NCBI RefSeq assembly: GCF_019550915.1
Contig: NZ_JAHWCI010000001.1
Coordinates: 231,119-295,118, forward strand
Source: Mumia sp. zg.B17
Lineage (GTDB): Bacteria > Actinomycetota > Actinomycetes > Propionibacteriales > Nocardioidaceae
DNA: 64,000 nucleotides
Reading direction: 5' to 3'
Shown: positions 54,900 to 64,000 of the stretch, piece after piece
Layout: every line of letters starts with the position of its first letter
Numbering within the stretch: position 1 is the first letter of the stretch
The notes under the pieces: model-generated
What the model was told of the DNA's origin: nothing
The model's database searches: none
Seen by the model: the letters and a program-made list of their open reading frames with translations, nothing else
Translations under genes and position numbers: made by a program

Positions 54900-55820
54900 A
54901 TGACCGTCGCCGCGACCGCCTTCCGCGAGACCGCCCGGCAGCGCACGAGCATCGGCGACGTCACGACGCGGCTGCTCGCCTCGTCGGCCGAGCTCTCGTA
55001 CGACCCCGACACCGAGGTCGCATGGGACCGGCCGATCCCCGACGACCACTACGGGCTCAACCCGGAGTGGAGCACGCTGTACGGCACGCGTCTGTGGGAC
55101 GAGATGAGCGAGGAGCAGCGGGTGCTCCTCACGCGGCACGAGGTCGGCTCGATCATGCAGACGGGCATCTGGTTCGAGATGATGCTGCAGCAGCTGATCC
55201 TCCGTGACCAGTACGCGAAGAACCCCGCCGACAGCGAGTTCCGCTTCGCGCTCACCGAGATCGCCGACGAGTGCCGCCACTCGCTGATGTTCGCGCGGAC
55301 CTGCGAGGTGCTCGGCATCCCGAAGTACCTCCCGCCCCGTCCCGCCGTCGAGCTCGCCCGTCTCCTGAAGACGACCGCGGGCGCCGAGCAGGCGTACGGG
55401 CCGATCCTCATCGCGGAGGAGATCCTCGACGTCATGCAACGCGACTGGATGCGCGGCGAGAACGTCGTCCACATCGTGCGAACCACCTCCAAGATCCACG
55501 TCGTCGAGGAGGCGCGGCACATGAAGTTCGCCCGTGCCGAGATCCTCGAGGGCCTGAGGACAGCCGGTCGCCTGCGCCGGGAGTGGGGTGCGCTGCTCTT
55601 CGCCGGTGCCGCCTTCGTGATCGTCAGGTCGATGGTCAGCCCCGAGGTCTACACCAACGTCGGCCTGGACAAGGAGCGAGCGCTCGCCGAGGTGAGCACC
55701 AACCAGCACCGCAAGGCGATGATGCGGCTGTCGTGCGTGCACCTCATGGACTTCCTCGCCGAGGCCCGGCTGCTCACCAAGCGGGCGATGCCGATCTACC
55801 AGTCCGTCAACATGATCTGA
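54900..55820 (+). CDS. AurF-type diiron oxygenase
   Basis: A 306-residue ferritin-like oxygenase related to p-aminobenzoate N-oxygenase. Iron ligands are visible in four helices: FEMMLQQLILRD, EIADECRHSLMFART (ExxxxH), LIAEEILDVMQRDWM and HVVEEARHMKFARAE (ExxH). GGAGGCACC precedes the ATG at 54900. It is followed 13 bp later by a ferredoxin-reductase fusion that could supply its electrons. M. tuberculosis has an equivalent pair (Rv0885/Rv0886), as I recall. Natural substrate unknown. Confidence 0.9.
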   Translation: MTVAATAFRETARQRTSIGDVTTRLLASSAELSYDPDTEVAWDRPIPDDHYGLNPEWSTLYGTRLWDEMSEEQRVLLTRHEVGSIMQTGIWFEMMLQQLILRDQYAKNPADSEFRFALTEIADECRHSLMFARTCEVLGIPKYLPPRPAVELARLLKTTAGAEQAYGPILIAEEILDVMQRDWMRGENVVHIVRTTSKIHVVEEARHMKFARAEILEGLRTAGRLRREWGALLFAGAAFVIVRSMVSPEVYTNVGLDKERALAEVSTNQHRKAMMRLSCVHLMDFLAEARLLTKRAMPIYQSVNMI

Positions 55821-55833
55821 GCGAGGACCCTCG

Positions 55834-57495
55834 ATGGCCTACGCGGTCACGCAGAGCTGCTGCAACGACGCGACCTGCGTGTCGGTCTGCCCGGTCAACT
55901 GCATCCACCCCACCCCCGAGGAGCGTGCCGCGGGAGTCGGTGGCCTCTCGGAGATGGTCTTCGTCGACCCCGACACCTGCATCGACTGCGGGGCGTGCGC
56001 CGACGCGTGCCCGGTGGGCGCGGTCCTCCCGGTCGACCTGCTCCGCGGCCCCGACACCGTGTTCGCCGACCTCAACCGCCAGTACTACGAGGCGCACCCG
56101 GAGTCGGCCACCTGGGACGCGCTCGCCTTCCCGGTCGCACCGCCGCAGGGCTCCGGGCCCTTCCGGGTCGCCGTCGTCGGCACCGGTCCCTCGGCCGCCT
56201 ACACCACCCGGGCGCTCCTCACCGGGTCCCCTGCCACCGTCACGATGATCGACCGGCTGCCTGTCGCCGGGGGACTGCTCCGCTCCGGCGTCGCGCCGGA
56301 CCACCCGCAGACCAAGCGCATCGAGGACACGTTCGCGTGGACGTACGACCACCCGCGCGTCAGAGTCCAGCTCAACGTCGCCGTGGGTGCGGACGTCTCG
56401 CACGCCGAGCTCCTCGCCCACCACCACGCCGTCGTCTACGCGGTCGGGGCAGCGACGGACAAGACCCTCGGCATCCCCGGCGAAGGGCTTCCGGGCAGCG
56501 TGTCCGCCACCGAGGTCGTCGCCTGGTACAACGCTCAGCCCGACCGCGCACCGGCCGAGATCGACCTGTCGAGCCCGCGGGTGGTGGTCGTCGGCAACGG
56601 CAACGTGGCACTCGACGTCGCTCGCGTGCTGCTCACCGACCCGGAGGCGCTCGCGCGCACCGACATCGCGGACCACGCCCTGGAGGCGCTGCGGCGCAGT
56701 GCCGTACGAGAGGTGGTCGTGCTCGGACGGCGAGGACCCGAGGAGGCCGCGTACTCGCGTGCCGAGCTCGTCGGCATGCGCGCGATCGACGGCGTCGACC
56801 TCGTCGTGGCGGACCACCCCGCCACAACGGCAGCCGTCGACGCCGCTCCCGTGGGCAGCAAGGCGGCGATGCTGCGAGACGTCGGTCGCGTCGACGTCGC
56901 CTGGGAGGCCGATCCGCCACCGGGCAAGCGGGTGGTGCTCGCGTTCTGGACCGCGCCGGTCGCGCTCGACGGTGACGAGGCGATCACCTCCGTACGGGTC
57001 CGCGACACCACCGGGGACGACGCGTCGGAGCAGACGATCGTCGCCGGGACCGTGGTCCGCTCAATCGGCTACCGCGGCACCCCGGTGCCCGGCCTGCCGT
57101 TCGACGAGGTCACCGGCTCGGTGCCGAACGCCCGGGGGCGGGTGCTCGGTCGCGACGGGCAGCCGGTGCCCGGGGCGTACGTCGTCGGGTGGATCAAGAG
57201 AGGGTCGAAGGGCGGGATCGGCGCCAACCGTGCCTGCGCCCAGGAGACGGTCGCGGCGCTGGTCGAGGACGTCTCGGCAGGCCGGCTGCCCGAGCCCGCC
57301 GGCTCCGCTCGCGACTTCCGCACCCTCCTGCGCAGGCGCCGCAGCGACGTCGTCGGGGTGAGGCGGATGCGGGCCATCGACCTCGCCGAGCGGCGCAACG
57401 GTGCCCTGGAGGGTCGGCCCCGCCGCAAGTTCGCGACCGTGCCCGAGCTGCTCGCCGCCGCGACCCCCGCGCGGTGGCTCGGCCGTCAACGGTGA
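55834..57495 (+). CDS. Ferredoxin-fused NADPH reductase (FprB-like)
   Basis: A 553-residue protein. The N-terminal ~75 residues are a bacterial ferredoxin with two cluster motifs, CCNDATCVSVCPVNC and CIDCGACADACPVGA. The rest is an adrenodoxin-reductase-type flavoenzyme: FAD loop VAVVGTGPSAAYTTRALL (about 112-129), NADPH loop VVVGNGNVALDVARVL (about 251-266) and the C-terminal GWIKRGSKGGIGANR. It should pass electrons from NADPH through FAD to its own ferredoxin and then to the diiron enzyme encoded just upstream. Confidence 0.93.
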   Translation: MAYAVTQSCCNDATCVSVCPVNCIHPTPEERAAGVGGLSEMVFVDPDTCIDCGACADACPVGAVLPVDLLRGPDTVFADLNRQYYEAHPESATWDALAFPVAPPQGSGPFRVAVVGTGPSAAYTTRALLTGSPATVTMIDRLPVAGGLLRSGVAPDHPQTKRIEDTFAWTYDHPRVRVQLNVAVGADVSHAELLAHHHAVVYAVGAATDKTLGIPGEGLPGSVSATEVVAWYNAQPDRAPAEIDLSSPRVVVVGNGNVALDVARVLLTDPEALARTDIADHALEALRRSAVREVVVLGRRGPEEAAYSRAELVGMRAIDGVDLVVADHPATTAAVDAAPVGSKAAMLRDVGRVDVAWEADPPPGKRVVLAFWTAPVALDGDEAITSVRVRDTTGDDASEQTIVAGTVVRSIGYRGTPVPGLPFDEVTGSVPNARGRVLGRDGQPVPGAYVVGWIKRGSKGGIGANRACAQETVAALVEDVSAGRLPEPAGSARDFRTLLRRRRSDVVGVRRMRAIDLAERRNGALEGRPRRKFATVPELLAAATPARWLGRQR

Positions 57496-57528
57496 CGACC
57501 GAGCCGGCAAGCCGACGGCCGCGGGCGG

Positions 57529-59061
<1,533 letters not shown>

Positions 59062-59170
59062 CGAGCACCTCGTACGGTCGGCGGCCGGGACGCAGGTCGT
59101 GTGACCCTGATCACGTCCTATCACGCCGCCCGTGCCGCGTGAACGCGTACGAGCCGGAGAGCGCAGGCCG

Positions 59171-59380
59171 TCAGCCGATCTCCGCGATGACGTCGCCCTC
59201 CTGGACGATCTCGCCCTCGCGGACGCGGAGCCGGACCGTGCCCGGCTCCGCGGTGTGCACCGGGATCTCCATCTTCATCGTCTCGAGCACCGCGACCACG
59301 TCGCCGGCGGCGACGCGGTCACCCTCCCGGGCAACCAGTCGCCACACGTTGCCCACGATCTCAGCCCTAGCGGCGTACAC
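59171..59380 (-). CDS. Biotin carrier (BCCP-like) protein
   Basis: A 69-residue stand-alone biotinyl domain. The biotinylated Lys is in LETMKMEIPV (VMKM-type), with the usual hammerhead fold around VGNVWRLVAREGDRV and VREGEIVQEGDVIAEIG. The GTG start lies 14 bp inside the end of the carboxylase gene. No biotin carboxylase is encoded nearby, so one from elsewhere in the genome must charge it. Confidence 0.9.
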   Translation of the reverse strand: MYAARAEIVGNVWRLVAREGDRVAAGDVVAVLETMKMEIPVHTAEPGTVRLRVREGEIVQEGDVIAEIG

Positions 59381-60887
59381 GCGCACCCCCGCCGCGGCCG
59401 CTCTCCTCGAAGCCCAGCGTCGCCAGGGCGTCGACCAGGCGGTCACGGGTCTCCTCGGGGAGGATCACGTCGTCGACGATGCCCGCCTCGGCCGCCACGT
59501 ACGGGCGAGCGACGTTCTCCCGGTACTCGGCCGCCAGCTCGTCGCGCACGGCGATCGGGTCCTCCGCGTCGCGCAGCCGGCGGCGGTGCAGCAGCGCCAC
59601 CGCGCCGCCGGGTCCCATCACGGCGATCTCCGCACCGGACCACGCCCACGAGTAGTCGGCGCCGAGCGAGCGCGAGCCCATCGCGATGTAGGCGCCGCCG
59701 TACGCCTTGCGGACGACGACCGTGAGCAGCGGCGACGTGGTCTCGACGTACGCCTTGAGCAGCTTGGCGCCGTGCGTGATCACGCCACGGGACTCCTCGA
59801 CCGTGCCGGGCAGGAAGCCGGGCACGTCCACGAAGGTCACCACCGGCAGCCCGAACCGGCCGCAGAACTCGATGAACCGTGCCGCCTTGACCGACGACTT
59901 CGCGTCGAGGACTCCGCCCCGCGATGCCGGCTGGTTGGCCAGCACGCCCACCGGCCGGCCGTCGAGGTGGCCGAACAGCGTGAGGATGCTCGGCGCGTGC
60001 GCCGGCATGAGCTCGAGGCGCGGGCCGTGGTCGAGCACGCCGTCGAGCACGTCGCGCATGTCGAAGACGACGCTCGCCTTGTCCGGGACGACGTACGGCA
60101 GCCGCTCGGCCGCCACCGGGTCGGGTCGGCGCGCGGCGACGACCGGCATCGGGGCGCCGACGTGGGAGGGCAGGTACGAGAGCAGCAGGCGCGTCGCGTG
60201 GAACGCCTCCTCCTCGTTGGTGACCTCGAGGTGCGCGACGCCGCTGGTCTCGGTGTGCATCTGCGAGCCGCCGATGTCCTCGGCGCTCGCGTCCTCCCCG
60301 GTGGTCGCCTTCACGATGTCCGGTCCGGTGAGGAACATCTGGCCCTGCTCGCGGACCATGATCGTCCAGTCGGTGAGGGCGGGGGAGTACGCCGCGGCGC
60401 CGGCGCACGGGCCGAGGATCAGCGAGATCTGCGGGATGCGTCGCTGTGCGTGGACGTTGAGGGCGAAGATCTCGCCACAGCCGTGCAGCGCCAGGATCCC
60501 GTCGTGGATGCGCGCGCCGCCGGAGTCGTTGACGTACACGATCGGGTATCCCCGGTCGATCGCGAAGCGTTGAGCCTTCTGCACCGTCTCGGCCATCACG
60601 GCGCCGATGGCGCCGGACGCGACAGCAGCGTCGTGGCTCGCGATCACGACCCCACGGCCGTCGACACGACCCCAGCCGATCACGACCCCTGCACCCTTGC
60701 CGTCACCGTCGACGCGCATCGGGGTCATCTCGACGAACGACCCGGCGTCGACGAGCATCTCGGCGCGCTCGCGAGCGGTGTATTCACGGCGTCCGCGCGG
60801 CTCGACGCGGCGGAAACGCTCCTGCCGACGACGGGCGAGACGGGCGCGGTGATCGGAGGTTGCGGTCTCCGTGTTGATCGTGGTCAA
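59367..60887 (-). CDS. Acyl-CoA carboxylase beta (carboxyltransferase) subunit
   Basis: A 506-residue carboxyltransferase that moves CO2 from biotin to an acyl-CoA. The two crotonase-type halves are clear: VVIASHDAAVASGAIG with NDSGGARIHDGI, then FVDVPGFLPGTVEESRGVI with RKAYGGAYIAMGSRSLGAD. The acetyl/propionyl/methylcrotonyl preference is not obvious. The start is a TTG at 60887 preceded by AGGAG at the right distance, unusual among the GTG/ATG genes here. Overlaps the biotin carrier and leads the minus-strand operon. Confidence 0.93.
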   Translation of the reverse strand: MTTINTETATSDHRARLARRRQERFRRVEPRGRREYTARERAEMLVDAGSFVEMTPMRVDGDGKGAGVVIGWGRVDGRGVVIASHDAAVASGAIGAVMAETVQKAQRFAIDRGYPIVYVNDSGGARIHDGILALHGCGEIFALNVHAQRRIPQISLILGPCAGAAAYSPALTDWTIMVREQGQMFLTGPDIVKATTGEDASAEDIGGSQMHTETSGVAHLEVTNEEEAFHATRLLLSYLPSHVGAPMPVVAARRPDPVAAERLPYVVPDKASVVFDMRDVLDGVLDHGPRLELMPAHAPSILTLFGHLDGRPVGVLANQPASRGGVLDAKSSVKAARFIEFCGRFGLPVVTFVDVPGFLPGTVEESRGVITHGAKLLKAYVETTSPLLTVVVRKAYGGAYIAMGSRSLGADYSWAWSGAEIAVMGPGGAVALLHRRRLRDAEDPIAVRDELAAEYRENVARPYVAAEAGIVDDVILPEETRDRLVDALATLGFEESGRGGGARVRR

Positions 60888-60904
60888 CTCGGTCTCCTAA
60901 AACA

Positions 60905-60959
60905 TGAGGGAAGCCTCAGGACTTCTACAAAGATGAGGGGTACCTCATGTTTTTGTCAA
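60905..60959 (-). promoter_or_regulatory. Carboxylase promoter with two tandem operators
   Basis: On the minus strand TTGACA (60959-60954) is 17 bp from TCATCT (60936-60931). ATGAGG-GGTA-CCTCAT (60933-60948) lies between and over them; a second copy, TGAGG-GAAG-CCTCA (60905-60918), lies in the leader. Centres are 29 bp apart. The shared TGAGG-N4-CCTCA pattern indicates one dimeric repressor, probably TetR type, that is not encoded next door. Confidence 0.75.
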
Positions 60960-61117
60960 CCCGGGTCGCCCTGTGTCATGGATCACCCCGGTGACCAGCG
61001 TCGGGCGAACCCTCGGTCTACGGTTGCGTCACACAAGCAACTCCCCCGAGAAGGCCTCAAGCCCATCACAGCGGTCGGGCCGGATCGTGGACCGAAAGCA
61101 GCGGAGGACACCACCTC

Positions 61118-62629
61118 ATGGTCAGTTCCACATCCCCACTCTCTCCTCGCCGATCTCGACGGCCCCTCGCCGCCGCGACCCTCTGCGGCATCGGCCTGGT
61201 CGCCGCCGCACTCACCGCTGGCCCGGCAGTCGGAGCCTCGGCGCCGTCGAGCACGGCGAGCGCCTCGTCGCTCGCCGCGCCGGTCGCCGTCGCCGACGGC
61301 GAGCTGATGAGCTACGTCGTCAACAGCAAGCCCAACCCGGGGCAGACCCGTCTCGCCGAGCGCGCGGTCCGCGACGCCGGTGGCACGGTCATCCAGTCCT
61401 GGCCGCAGATCGGTGTCGTCGTCGCCCACTCGACGTCGGCCGACTTCCGCGAGGACGTCGTCGACGTCGCGAAGGGACACGCCGTCCAGTCGGTCGGCGC
61501 GACCCGTACGGCCGCGGTCAAGACGCCCGCCGAGGAGGCGCCGCAGCCTCGCTCGCTCGCGCGCAGCACCGACACCCGGTCCGCGTTCGAGATCCGCCAG
61601 GGTGTTTCCGCCACCGAGGTCGTGGAGGCGGACCCGCTCGAGGCGCAGCAGTGGGACATGACCCAGATCAAGGCCGACGTCGCGCCCGACGGCAGCCGCG
61701 ACGTCACCGTCGGCGTGCTCGACAGCGGCATCGACGACACCCACCCCGACCTCGCGCCCAACGTGGACGCCAAGAACTCGGTCGGCTGCACCGCCTACGG
61801 CGTCCCGGACACGAGCCGCGCCGCCTGGATCCCGACGACCAGCGACCATGGCACGCACGTCGCCGGCACGATCGCCGCGGCCAAGAACGGTGTGGGCATC
61901 GTCGGGGTCGCGCCGAACTCGATGATGACGTCGATCAAGGTCGTCGACGACGACGGCTACATCTACCCCGAGTACGCCGTCTGCGGCTTCGTCTGGGCCG
62001 CTGAGCACGGCGTCGACGTGACCAACAACAGCTACTACATCGATCCGTGGATGTTCTGGTGCAGCAACGATCCTGACCAGGCCGCCGCCAAGGAGGCCGT
62101 CCGTCGCGCCGTCTCGTACTCCGAGCGCAACGGGGTCGTGAGCGCTGCCGCCGCCGGCAACGCCAACTACGACCTGGCCAACAAGACGACCGACACCACG
62201 AGCCCGAACGACACGACGCCGGTGACGCGTCAGATCGACGAGGGCTGCGAGGACCTCCCGGCCGAGCTGCCGGGTGTCGTGACGGTCGCCTCGAACGACC
62301 AGGCTGAAGCCAAGTCGACCTTCTCCAACTACGGCGACGGCGTGATCGACGTGACCGCGCCGGGCAGCCGGATCCTCTCGACCGTCCTCAACGGCGGTTG
62401 GGGACTCAAGTCCGGCACCTCGATGGCCTCGCCGCACGTCGCTGGCGTGCTGGCGCTGCTGAAGGCGTCGCACCCCAAGGCGACGCCGGCGGAGCTGGTC
62501 GCGCTCCTGCGTGCCCAGGCTGACGACAAGCCGTGCCCGACCGACACCCGTTGCACCGGCACGCCGGCCTACAACGGCTTCTTCGGTGACGGCCTCGTCG
62601 ACGCGCTGGACGCCACTGCGGCTCGCTGA
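61118..62629 (+). CDS. Secreted subtilisin-like serine protease (S8)
   Basis: A 503-residue exported protease. The signal peptide (about 1-42) has an Arg-rich start and hydrophobic core and ends near VGASA. An I9-like propeptide region follows (MSYVVNSKPNPG to about 125). The catalytic triad is Asp in VGVLDSGIDDTHPDL, His in SDHGTHVAGTIAAAKNG and Ser in KSGTSMASPHVAGVLALLK; the oxyanion Asn is in AAAGNANYD. GGAGG lies 10 nt before the ATG. It stands alone; a strong hairpin follows its stop. Confidence 0.94.
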   Translation: MVSSTSPLSPRRSRRPLAAATLCGIGLVAAALTAGPAVGASAPSSTASASSLAAPVAVADGELMSYVVNSKPNPGQTRLAERAVRDAGGTVIQSWPQIGVVVAHSTSADFREDVVDVAKGHAVQSVGATRTAAVKTPAEEAPQPRSLARSTDTRSAFEIRQGVSATEVVEADPLEAQQWDMTQIKADVAPDGSRDVTVGVLDSGIDDTHPDLAPNVDAKNSVGCTAYGVPDTSRAAWIPTTSDHGTHVAGTIAAAKNGVGIVGVAPNSMMTSIKVVDDDGYIYPEYAVCGFVWAAEHGVDVTNNSYYIDPWMFWCSNDPDQAAAKEAVRRAVSYSERNGVVSAAAAGNANYDLANKTTDTTSPNDTTPVTRQIDEGCEDLPAELPGVVTVASNDQAEAKSTFSNYGDGVIDVTAPGSRILSTVLNGGWGLKSGTSMASPHVAGVLALLKASHPKATPAELVALLRAQADDKPCPTDTRCTGTPAYNGFFGDGLVDALDATAAR

Positions 62630-62638
62630 CGACGATCG

Positions 62639-62674
62639 CGGCGCGGCACGGCCCTCACGGGGCGTGCCGCGCCG
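62639..62674 (+). terminator. Strong GC hairpin after the protease gene
   Basis: Perfect 12-bp arms CGGCGCGGCACG / CGTGCCGCGCCG with a 12-nt loop, starting 10 nt after the stop codon. There is no U tract, which is common for actinobacterial terminators. Confidence 0.7.
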
Positions 62675-62680
62675 TTCGTC

Positions 62681-62697
62681 TGCAAACCGCGTTTGCA
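62681..62697. promoter_or_regulatory. Inverted repeat TGCAAAC-CGC-GTTTGCA
   Basis: Perfect 7-bp arms, about 60 bp before the TetR start. LacI/GntR-like half-sites are similar, but no such regulator is encoded in the window. Confidence 0.45.
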
Positions 62698-62724
62698 TCA
62701 TGTGTCGCGCCTCCCACGCCGAAA

Positions 62725-62742
62725 CCTACGCATCGGTAGGGT
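62725..62742 (+). promoter_or_regulatory. TetR promoter with CCTAC-N6-GTAGG palindrome
   Basis: The palindrome spans 62725-62740 and overlaps the -10 box TAGGGT (62737-62742), which ends 7 nt before the GTG at 62750. Likely autorepression site. Confidence 0.6.
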
Positions 62743-62749
62743 TGATGGT

Positions 62750-63376
62750 GTGAGCGCGACCATCGAGATTCTCGAGCCGCGGCGGAGGCCGACGCAGGAG
62801 CGGAGTCAGAAGAAGTTCGATCTGATCCTGCAGACGTCGCGCGACCTCCTGCTGGAGGTCGGTTTCGAGTCGTTCACGCTCGAGGAGGTCGCCAACCGCG
62901 CGGGCATCCCGATCGGCACGATCTATCAGTTCTTCCAGAACAAGTACGTCGTCGTCTGCGAGCTCGACCGCCAAGACGTCGTCGCAGTGCGCGCGGAGCT
63001 CGCCCGTCTCGCCGCCGAGCTGCCCACCCTCGACTGGCTCCGGCTCCTCGACCAGCTCGTGGACCACATCGCCGCGCTCTGGGTCACCGACCCGTCGCGC
63101 CGTGCGGTGTGGCACGCCGTGCAGTCCACGCCCGCGACGCGAGCGACCGCGGCGCTGACCGAGCGTGAGCTGGCCGCCGACGTCGCCCATGTGCTCGCGC
63201 CGCTCACGCCGAAGACTCCCCGCGCACGTCGCAAGATCGTCGCCGAGGTCCTCGTCCACGTGGCGTACTCGATGCTCAACTTCTCGATCCGCGACGGTCA
63301 GGAGCATGCCGAGGCCGTGATCGAGCTCAAGCGCCTCCTCGGCTCGTACCTGCTCGCCGCCGAGCAGTCCGGCTGA
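62750..63376 (+). CDS. TetR family regulator
   Basis: A 208-residue repressor. HTH: QERSQKKFDLILQTSRDLLL, FTLEEVANRAGIPIGTIYQF and FQNKYVVV (about 15-60). The C-terminal domain has no recognised ligand class. The GTG at 62750 is supported by the -10 box; a GTG two bases earlier is followed at once by a stop. It probably represses itself and may control unlinked genes such as the carboxylase or the diiron oxygenase, whose operators lie in this window, but the half-sites differ (GTAGG versus CCTCAT and CGATGTA). Confidence 0.9.
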   Translation: MSATIEILEPRRRPTQERSQKKFDLILQTSRDLLLEVGFESFTLEEVANRAGIPIGTIYQFFQNKYVVVCELDRQDVVAVRAELARLAAELPTLDWLRLLDQLVDHIAALWVTDPSRRAVWHAVQSTPATRATAALTERELAADVAHVLAPLTPKTPRARRKIVAEVLVHVAYSMLNFSIRDGQEHAEAVIELKRLLGSYLLAAEQSG

Positions 63377-63388
63377 CCCCACCCTCTT

Positions 63389-63683
63389 CCTCCGCTCGCG
63401 GGTCGCTCTCGTTGACTCGCGGGTCGCTCTCTGGCACTCGCGGGTCACTCTCGTTGGCTTGCGGGTCACTCTCTGGCACTCGCGGGTCACTGGCACGGTG
63501 ACCCGCCGGTGCCAGGCGGTGACCCGCGAGCGGCAGACAGTGACCCGCCGGTGCCACACGGTGACCCGCGGCCGCCACACGGTGACCCGCGGCCGCCACA
63601 CGGTGACCCGCCGGTGCCAGGCGGTGACCCGCGGCCGGCGCGCGGTGACCCGCGGGCGGCAGAGAGTGACCCGCGAGCGGAGG
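63389..63683. repeat. Phased 21-bp repeat array with inverted halves and 16-bp inverted ends
   Basis: Fourteen units repeat every 21 bp exactly. Five (starting 63398, 63419, 63440, 63461, 63482) carry GCGGGTC(A/G)C; nine (63498, 63519, 63540, 63561, 63582, 63603, 63624, 63645, 63666) carry its reverse complement GTGACCCGC. Each core is followed by 12 less conserved bases. The polarity flips at a 7-bp centre (63491-63497). Both outer ends are the same 16 bp in inverted orientation: CCTCCGCTCGCGGGTC (63389-63404) and its complement (63668-63683). It fills the gap between the convergent tetR and acpS genes; its right end touches the acpS stop codon. Confidence 0.9.
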
Positions 63684-63930
63684 TCAGGCGGCGGTGAGGA
63701 CGACGTACGCGATCGCGTAGTCGCCGTCGTGCGACAGCGACACATGCAGGGCCGCCGCGTCGAGATGTTCGCGTACGGGGGAGTGCAGCACGATCCGCGG
63801 CCGCCCCCAGAGGTCCCTCACAACCTCGATCGCCGCCAGCGCCTTGCTCTCGTCGACGACGGGCGGGGAGCCGTGCAAGGAAGCCGACCAGGCCTTGACG
63901 ACGGCCTCCTTGGCCGCCCACCGCGCCGGC
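63684..63930 (-). CDS. acpS: Holo-[acyl-carrier-protein] synthase, N-terminus missing
   Basis: Transfers phosphopantetheine from CoA to acyl carrier proteins. Only the C-terminal ~80 residues are readable: RWAAKEAVVKAW (the Mg-binding WxxKEA-type motif), then SLHGSPPVVDESKALAAIEV, and HVSLSHDGDYAIAYVVLTAA at the end. The N-terminal third, including the conserved GxDxxxxxR stretch, would lie beyond 63930, where the sequence turns into homopolymer noise. Broken by the contig end, not by mutation as far as can be told. Confidence 0.85.
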
Positions 63931-64000
63931 GGGGGGGGGGGGCGGGGGGGGGGGGGGGGGGGCCCCCCCCCCCCCCCCGCGGGGGGGGGGCGGGGGCGGG
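63931..64000. other. Homopolymer G/C run at the contig end, probably artefact
   Basis: The last 70 bases are almost only long runs of G and C, right where acpS coding should continue. This looks like sequencing or assembly noise and should not be read as biology. Confidence 0.85.

Noticed and set aside
63398..63683. 21-bp array as a CRISPR
   Set aside because: Conserved core is only 9 bp, the intervening 12 bp are similar to each other rather than unique, the polarity reverses midway and there are no cas genes.
63327..63697. Heptapeptide-repeat proteins read from the 21-bp array on either strand
   Set aside because: Any 21-bp repeat stays open in several frames; no ribosome-binding site or -10 box was seen, and the array flips orientation, which a coding repeat would not do.
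63931..64000. G/C homopolymer run as a structured element
   Set aside because: It interrupts acpS coding at the very end of the contig and looks like sequencing noise.

Overview
The window looks like the end of a contig from a high-GC actinobacterium. GTG starts are common, and many genes are probably leaderless, with a TANNNT box 6-7 nt before the start codon. The pathway content (rex-hem cluster, heme-handling Ccs system II, menaquinone genes, a 33-residue bS22-like ribosomal protein, an AurF/FprB pair) fits Actinomycetia. My best guess is Propionibacteriales/Nocardioidaceae (for example an Aeromicrobium or Nocardioides relative); this is inference, with no marker gene compared. The gene order from about 2.3 to 54.8 kb broadly follows the Mycobacterium tuberculosis Rv0495c-Rv0555 block as I remember it.

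Layout. 0-8 kb: radA (cut by the left edge), a membrane protein, a VOC protein and a Cys-rich protein on the minus strand; then Ppx/GppA, a sugar-phosphate isomerase-like protein, TetR, proC, acuC and bS22. 8-13 kb: an epimerase, an acyltransferase with a histone-H1-like Lys/Ala tail, a SerB1-type HAD phosphatase, an acyl-CoA ligase and a glutaredoxin-like protein. 13.2-19 kb: rex-hemA-hemC-hemD-hemB as one overlapping operon behind a probable Rex operator. 19-27 kb: a wall-spanning lytic transglycosylase, hemL, a histidine phosphatase and the cytochrome c maturation set (TlpA-like lipoprotein, CcdA, ResB, CcsB). 27-35 kb: a threonine-dehydratase-like enzyme, a histidine kinase/response regulator pair, a MacB-type ABC exporter and a Ser/Thr kinase. 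The two-component operon and the ABC operon share an imperfect palindrome. 35-41 kb: a Cds1-like PLP enzyme, then a divergent glpD-tetR / AGPS-like oxidase-lipid kinase module. 41-45.4 kb: PhoD, hemerythrin, menA and menE. 45.5-52.2 kb: AraC and GAF-ANTAR regulators, then a 4.9-kb segment (MerR, ABC exporter, PPOX protein) bounded by 26-bp direct repeats that duplicate the 3' end of the ANTAR gene. 52.2-57.5 kb: menC-menD and an AurF-type diiron oxygenase with its FprB-type reductase. 57.5-60.9 kb (minus): an acyl-CoA carboxylase beta subunit, a biotin carrier and an acyl-CoA synthetase behind twin operators. 61-64 kb: a secreted subtilase, TetR, a 21-bp repeat array with inverted ends, and acpS, which runs into a homopolymer artefact.

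Together the region serves respiratory metabolism: heme synthesis under redox control by Rex, covalent heme attachment to cytochrome c, and menaquinone synthesis, interleaved with lipid enzymes and regulators. The two most unusual structures are the phased 21-bp array at 63389-63683 and the direct-repeat-bounded insertion at 47284-52161.
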